Below are positions 5,046 through 8,381 of a stretch of DNA of 8,381 nucleotides, piece after piece (within the stretch, counting starts at the first letter, position 1; the number at the start of each line of letters is the position of its first letter). The notes beneath the pieces are model-generated. The model was not told where the DNA came from, made no database searches, and saw only the letters and a list, made by a program, of their open reading frames with translations. The position numbers and the translations under genes are program-made. The DNA comes from Bdellovibrio sp. ZAP7 (lineage in GTDB: Bacteria; Bacteroidota; Bacteroidia; Flavobacteriales; Flavobacteriaceae). The stretch spans positions 1 through 8,381 of the forward strand of contig CALPKO020000038.1 of assembly GCA_943324165.2 (NCBI GenBank), in the 5' to 3' direction.

Positions 5046-5563
5046 AGTTTGATAAACAACCCAAGCATTTAAAAAATAATCTAATTGAACTCGTTCCTTT
5101 AGAAAATTATCATTTTGAAATGCTGTTTGAAGTGGCGAGCGATCCTTTGATTTGGGAACAACACCCGAACCCAAACCGTTTTCAAAAGGAAGTTTTCAAA
5201 ACTTTTTTTGAAGGCGCAATGCAATCTGAAGGCGCATTTTTGATTATTGATGCCGAAACCAAACAAGTTGTTGGTTCAAGTCGATTTTATGATTTTGATG
5301 AAAAGAACAATTCCATTTTGATTGGCTATACTTTTATTGCCCGAAAATATTGGGGAAAAGGATTTAATAAATCTTTAAAAAATTTGATGATGAATCATGC
5401 CTTTGAAACCGTTGATAAAGTCTATTTTCATATTGGGTCACAAAATTATCGTTCGCAAATGGCCATTGAAAAAATTGGCGCGCAAAAAATTAACGAGCAA
5501 TTGGTAGAATATTTTGGCGAAACTCCCAAATTGAATTACATTTATTTAATCAATAAAAAATAA
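5042..5563 (+). CDS. GNAT-family N-acetyltransferase (RimJ/RimL-like)
   Basis: The 173-aa protein carries the acetyl-CoA-dependent acetyltransferase fold of the Acetyltransf_3/RimJ-RimL type. Visible landmarks are an N-terminal LIELVPLENYHFEMLFEVA segment, the strand VVGSSRFYDFD (about 76-86), the acetyl-CoA pyrophosphate-binding motif A as RKYWGKGFN (101-109), and the late NYRSQMAIEKIGA motif that resembles the ENxRSxxxxEKxGF signature of ribosomal-protein acetyltransferases. The substrate cannot be deduced; small metabolites or protein N-termini are both possible. No signal peptide is present. The ATG at 5042 has an A-rich leader. The gene overlaps an 11-codon ORF upstream (ATGA) and the helicase gene downstream (TAATG), so it is probably co-translated with the helicase, although a functional link between them is not established. 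Confidence 0.88.
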   Translation: MKFDKQPKHLKNNLIELVPLENYHFEMLFEVASDPLIWEQHPNPNRFQKEVFKTFFEGAMQSEGAFLIIDAETKQVVGSSRFYDFDEKNNSILIGYTFIARKYWGKGFNKSLKNLMMNHAFETVDKVYFHIGSQNYRSQMAIEKIGAQKINEQLVEYFGETPKLNYIYLINKK

Positions 5564-8381
5564 TGCAAAACCGACCTTCTTTTTCAATTTTTGATGCTTC
5601 TGCCGGCGCAGGAAAAACCTATAATTTGGTTAAGCAATATTTGTTAATCATTCTTTCGAGTCCCAAAAACGATGCCTATCGACATATTTTAGCTATTACA
5701 TTTACCAACAAAGCGGTACACGAAATGAAATCGCGTATAGTGGATAATTTGTCTGAATTTGCCAAAGAGGAATCAAGCAAAAAAGCACAAGAATTGATGG
5801 AAGATTTGGTTTTAGAAACAAAGGAATGGAAAAAACCACTTTCGGTTGCGGGAATTAAAACCAAATCGCAACAAATTATCAAGCACATTATACACAATTA
5901 TGCCGCTTTTGATATTTCTACTATCGATAAATTTACACACAAAGTTATTCGTGCTTTTGCGCACGATTTAGGACTTCCGATGACTTTTGAAGTTACGCTC
6001 GACACAGAAAATCTGTTGACAGAAGCGGTAGATGCTTTGATTGCGAAAGCAGGAGAAGATGAGATTATCACACAACTTTTGATTGATTTTACGATGGAAA
6101 AAACCGACGATGACAAATCGTGGGATATTTCAAACGAAATTCTAGAAACGGGTAACCTGATTTTGAATGAAAATAACCGAGAGGAAATAGTTGATTTTAA
6201 AGACAAAAACATCGAAGATTTTTTAGCCATAAAATCGAAAATCGCCAAAGCTTATGAAACATTAGAAAATGAAAATATTGAATTGGCAAAAACGGCATTT
6301 TCGTTTATTGAAAGCAATCATATTGATACAAAATCATTTGCTTATGAAACTTTCCCGAAGCACATTCAATTCATAATCAACAAAGATGCACGTGCGGCCA
6401 ACCACAAATTTGAATCGGAAGACGAAGTTAAAATCAAAAAAGGCGCGAAAGAAAGCGCGTTAATTGAACAAATTCTTCCGCAAATGTTAGCGCAATTAGC
6501 TGCGGTTTACACCAACAACGAAAAGAAAGATTTCTATAAAGCATTTTTAAAAAACATAACGCCATTGTCTTTGCTCAATACCGTTAGCAACGAATTGGCA
6601 AAAATTCAAACAGAGCAGAACGTTTTGTCGATTTCAGAATTTAATGCGATTATTCACAACGAAATTCAAAATCAACCTGCACCTTTTATCTATGAAAGAT
6701 TGGGCGAACGCTATCGTCATTTTTTTATTGACGAATTTCAAGACACTTCAGAAATGCAATGGCAGAATTTAATTCCGCTGATTGACAATGCTACTTCGAG
6801 TGAGATTGATGGCGAAAAAGGAACTTTGATGATTGTGGGCGATCCAAAACAATCGATTTACAGATGGAGAGGCGGAAAAGCAGAACAATTTATCGCCTTA
6901 AGTAAAAATGAAAATCCGTTTAATAATCCAGAAAAAAAGCTAGAACACCTGAAAAAAAACTTTAGAAGTTATTCAGAAGTTATCAATTTCAACAATGCAA
7001 TTTTTAAGTTTTTATCGTCAGAATTTGAAAATGAAGATTACAAAGATTTGTATGAAAACCATTCCACACAGGAAATCAACAGCAAAATCGGTGGATTTGT
7101 AAATATTTCGTTTATTCCGAAAGTAGAAAAATCAGATGACGAAGACGAAGATGCTTTAAACAAAACGGATTTGTATGTAATGGCAACTTTATCCAACATC
7201 GAAAAAGCGATTGCACAAGGTTTTGAATACAAAGACATCGCAGTTTTAACCAGAAAAAGAAGCCAAGGAATTGCCATTGCAAACCACTTGACAGAACAAA
7301 AAATCGCAATCATTTCTTCAGAAACGTTAATGATTCAAAATGCAACCGAAGTAAAACTGATTGTGAATGTACTAAAATACTTGAACAACAACGCAGATCA
7401 GGATGCAAAAGCACACTTTTTAGAATATTTGGCCAAAGATTTTGAAAAAGAAATTGCGATGCACGACTTTATGTCGAAAGGAATGTCGTTCGAAAACGAA
7501 GTTGAATTTGAAGCATGGCTTTTAAACTATAACCTGAAATTGTCTTTTAAAAATCTACGAAAAAAATCTTTATATGAAGCGGTAGAACTTATAATCACCA
7601 CTTTTTTTAATGCTTCAAATGCTAAAGTAGTAAATGGATATGTTCAGTATTTTCAAGATATTGTTTTAGAGAGAGACATTCGTAACCAAGCAGGAATTTC
7701 AGATTTTTTAAATTTTTGGGATAAAAACGCTTCTAAATACAGCATCCCATCACCCGAAGGAAATAATGCCGTTCGAATAATGACGATCCACAAGTCGAAA
7801 GGACTGGAATTTCCTGTTGTGATTATGCCTTTTGCCGATGAGGATTATAGCCGAAGTCCTAAAAATAAATTGTGGCTAGCAACTGAGGACAAAGATTTTG
7901 GATTGTCCAAAGTTCTCATAGACAATTCGAGTGCTGTAAAAGGATTTGGCGTAAATGCAAAATTGGTTTACGACCAAAAAAAGCAAGAAGAGTTGTTGGA
8001 TAACATCAATATTCTTTATGTCGCTTTGACCCGTGCCGAAGAGCAATTGTATGTTATATCTGATATGGTAAAAACGAATAAAGAAGGAGAATATCCTTAT
8101 AATATGGCTTCTTTTTTCGTAAAATATTTAAATAATTTGCCAGAAATTACCTTTGATGAAAATATTTTGAGCTATGATTTCGGCATTCAAACCAGACTTT
8201 CTATTGGCGAAAAACACATCGACAAATCCAAAACAATTCCGTTAATAACTTCAGTTTTAAATCCGAAAAATATAAAAATTGCGCAGCGAGAGGCCTTAAT
8301 GTGGGGAACGCAAAGACAAGATGCTATCGAATATGGTAATTTAATTCACGAAATATTGTCTTTTGTAACAACCAAAAAGGA
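5563..8381 (+). CDS. UvrD/AddA-like superfamily 1 helicase, C-terminus cut by right window edge
   Basis: The protein is an ATP-dependent 3'-5' DNA helicase of the UvrD/RecB/AddA group, expected to act at double-strand breaks. About 939 residues are visible. Walker A is DASAGAGKT (11-19), motif Ia ITFTNKA (45-51), motif II DEFQDT (390-395), motif III VGDPKQSIYRWRG (425-437), motif IV KNFRS with Arg468, motif V TIHKSKGLEFP (741-751) and motif VI LYVALTRAEEQLY (818-830). The long insert between Ia and II, and the ASAGAGKT start, are typical of AddA/RecB rather than UvrD. Near the edge GNLIH (925-929) looks like the first conserved motif of the RecB-type PD-(D/E)XK nuclease domain, so an AddA-like helicase-nuclease is inferred; the catalytic nuclease residues are not visible. 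Its ATG overlaps the acetyltransferase stop (TAATG). No addB-like gene lies upstream in the window. Confidence 0.93.
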   Translation, partial: MQNRPSFSIFDASAGAGKTYNLVKQYLLIILSSPKNDAYRHILAITFTNKAVHEMKSRIVDNLSEFAKEESSKKAQELMEDLVLETKEWKKPLSVAGIKTKSQQIIKHIIHNYAAFDISTIDKFTHKVIRAFAHDLGLPMTFEVTLDTENLLTEAVDALIAKAGEDEIITQLLIDFTMEKTDDDKSWDISNEILETGNLILNENNREEIVDFKDKNIEDFLAIKSKIAKAYETLENENIELAKTAFSFIESNHIDTKSFAYETFPKHIQFIINKDARAANHKFESEDEVKIKKGAKESALIEQILPQMLAQLAAVYTNNEKKDFYKAFLKNITPLSLLNTVSNELAKIQTEQNVLSISEFNAIIHNEIQNQPAPFIYERLGERYRHFFIDEFQDTSEMQWQNLIPLIDNATSSEIDGEKGTLMIVGDPKQSIYRWRGGKAEQFIALSKNENPFNNPEKKLEHLKKNFRSYSEVINFNNAIFKFLSSEFENEDYKDLYENHSTQEINSKIGGFVNISFIPKVEKSDDEDEDALNKTDLYVMATLSNIEKAIAQGFEYKDIAVLTRKRSQGIAIANHLTEQKIAIISSETLMIQNATEVKLIVNVLKYLNNNADQDAKAHFLEYLAKDFEKEIAMHDFMSKGMSFENEVEFEAWLLNYNLKLSFKNLRKKSLYEAVELIITTFFNASNAKVVNGYVQYFQDIVLERDIRNQAGISDFLNFWDKNASKYSIPSPEGNNAVRIMTIHKSKGLEFPVVIMPFADEDYSRSPKNKLWLATEDKDFGLSKVLIDNSSAVKGFGVNAKLVYDQKKQEELLDNINILYVALTRAEEQLYVISDMVKTNKEGEYPYNMASFFVKYLNNLPEITFDENILSYDFGIQTRLSIGEKHIDKSKTIPLITSVLNPKNIKIAQREALMWGTQRQDAIEYGNLIHEILSFVTTKK

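Noticed and set aside
5676..6248. Two minus-strand open frames inside the helicase gene
   Set aside because: They lie antisense to a frame that carries all helicase motifs, and their translations are low-complexity Ser/Phe-rich mirrors of it.

Overview
The window looks like ordinary chromosome from a Flavobacterium-like member of the Bacteroidota. The evidence is strongly AT-rich DNA, A-rich leaders with almost no Shine-Dalgarno sequences, several matches to the Bacteroidota -7 promoter motif TAnnTTTG, and protein sequences of clearly flavobacterial character. Genus is inferred from memory of such proteins, not from a search.

Layout: five genes lie on the minus strand and two on the plus strand. 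Read from the left, the minus-strand block holds the N-terminal part of asd (aspartate-semialdehyde dehydrogenase, running off the left edge), a 240-bp gap with a large nested hairpin element, recJ (single-strand DNA exonuclease), rsmI (16S rRNA methyltransferase), a 394-bp non-coding stretch with two repeat structures, an unrecognised small exported or membrane protein, and a Mn-type superoxide dismutase followed by a strong terminator. A divergent promoter region at about 4859-5041 separates this block from a plus-strand pair: a GNAT acetyltransferase and, joined to it by a TAATG overlap, a large UvrD/AddA-type helicase that runs off the right edge just as its nuclease domain appears to begin.

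The protein-coding genes are mostly housekeeping: amino-acid biosynthesis (asd), DNA repair and recombination (recJ and the AddA-like helicase), ribosome modification (rsmI) and oxidative-stress defence (sod). There is no sign of one dedicated multi-gene system. RecJ and the AddA-like helicase both process DNA ends but are on opposite strands about 3.2 kb apart, so no co-regulation is claimed.

The less ordinary content is between genes: a roughly 75-nt multi-tier hairpin directly after recJ that resembles a dispersed flavobacterial element; three TCACAA half-sites spaced 39-40 bp apart; a roughly 120-bp AAATTAGG-bounded MITE-like segment next to the orphan exported protein; and an 11-codon leader ORF with a purine-rich ribosome-binding site whose stop overlaps the acetyltransferase start as ATGA. 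These are the best targets for follow-up.
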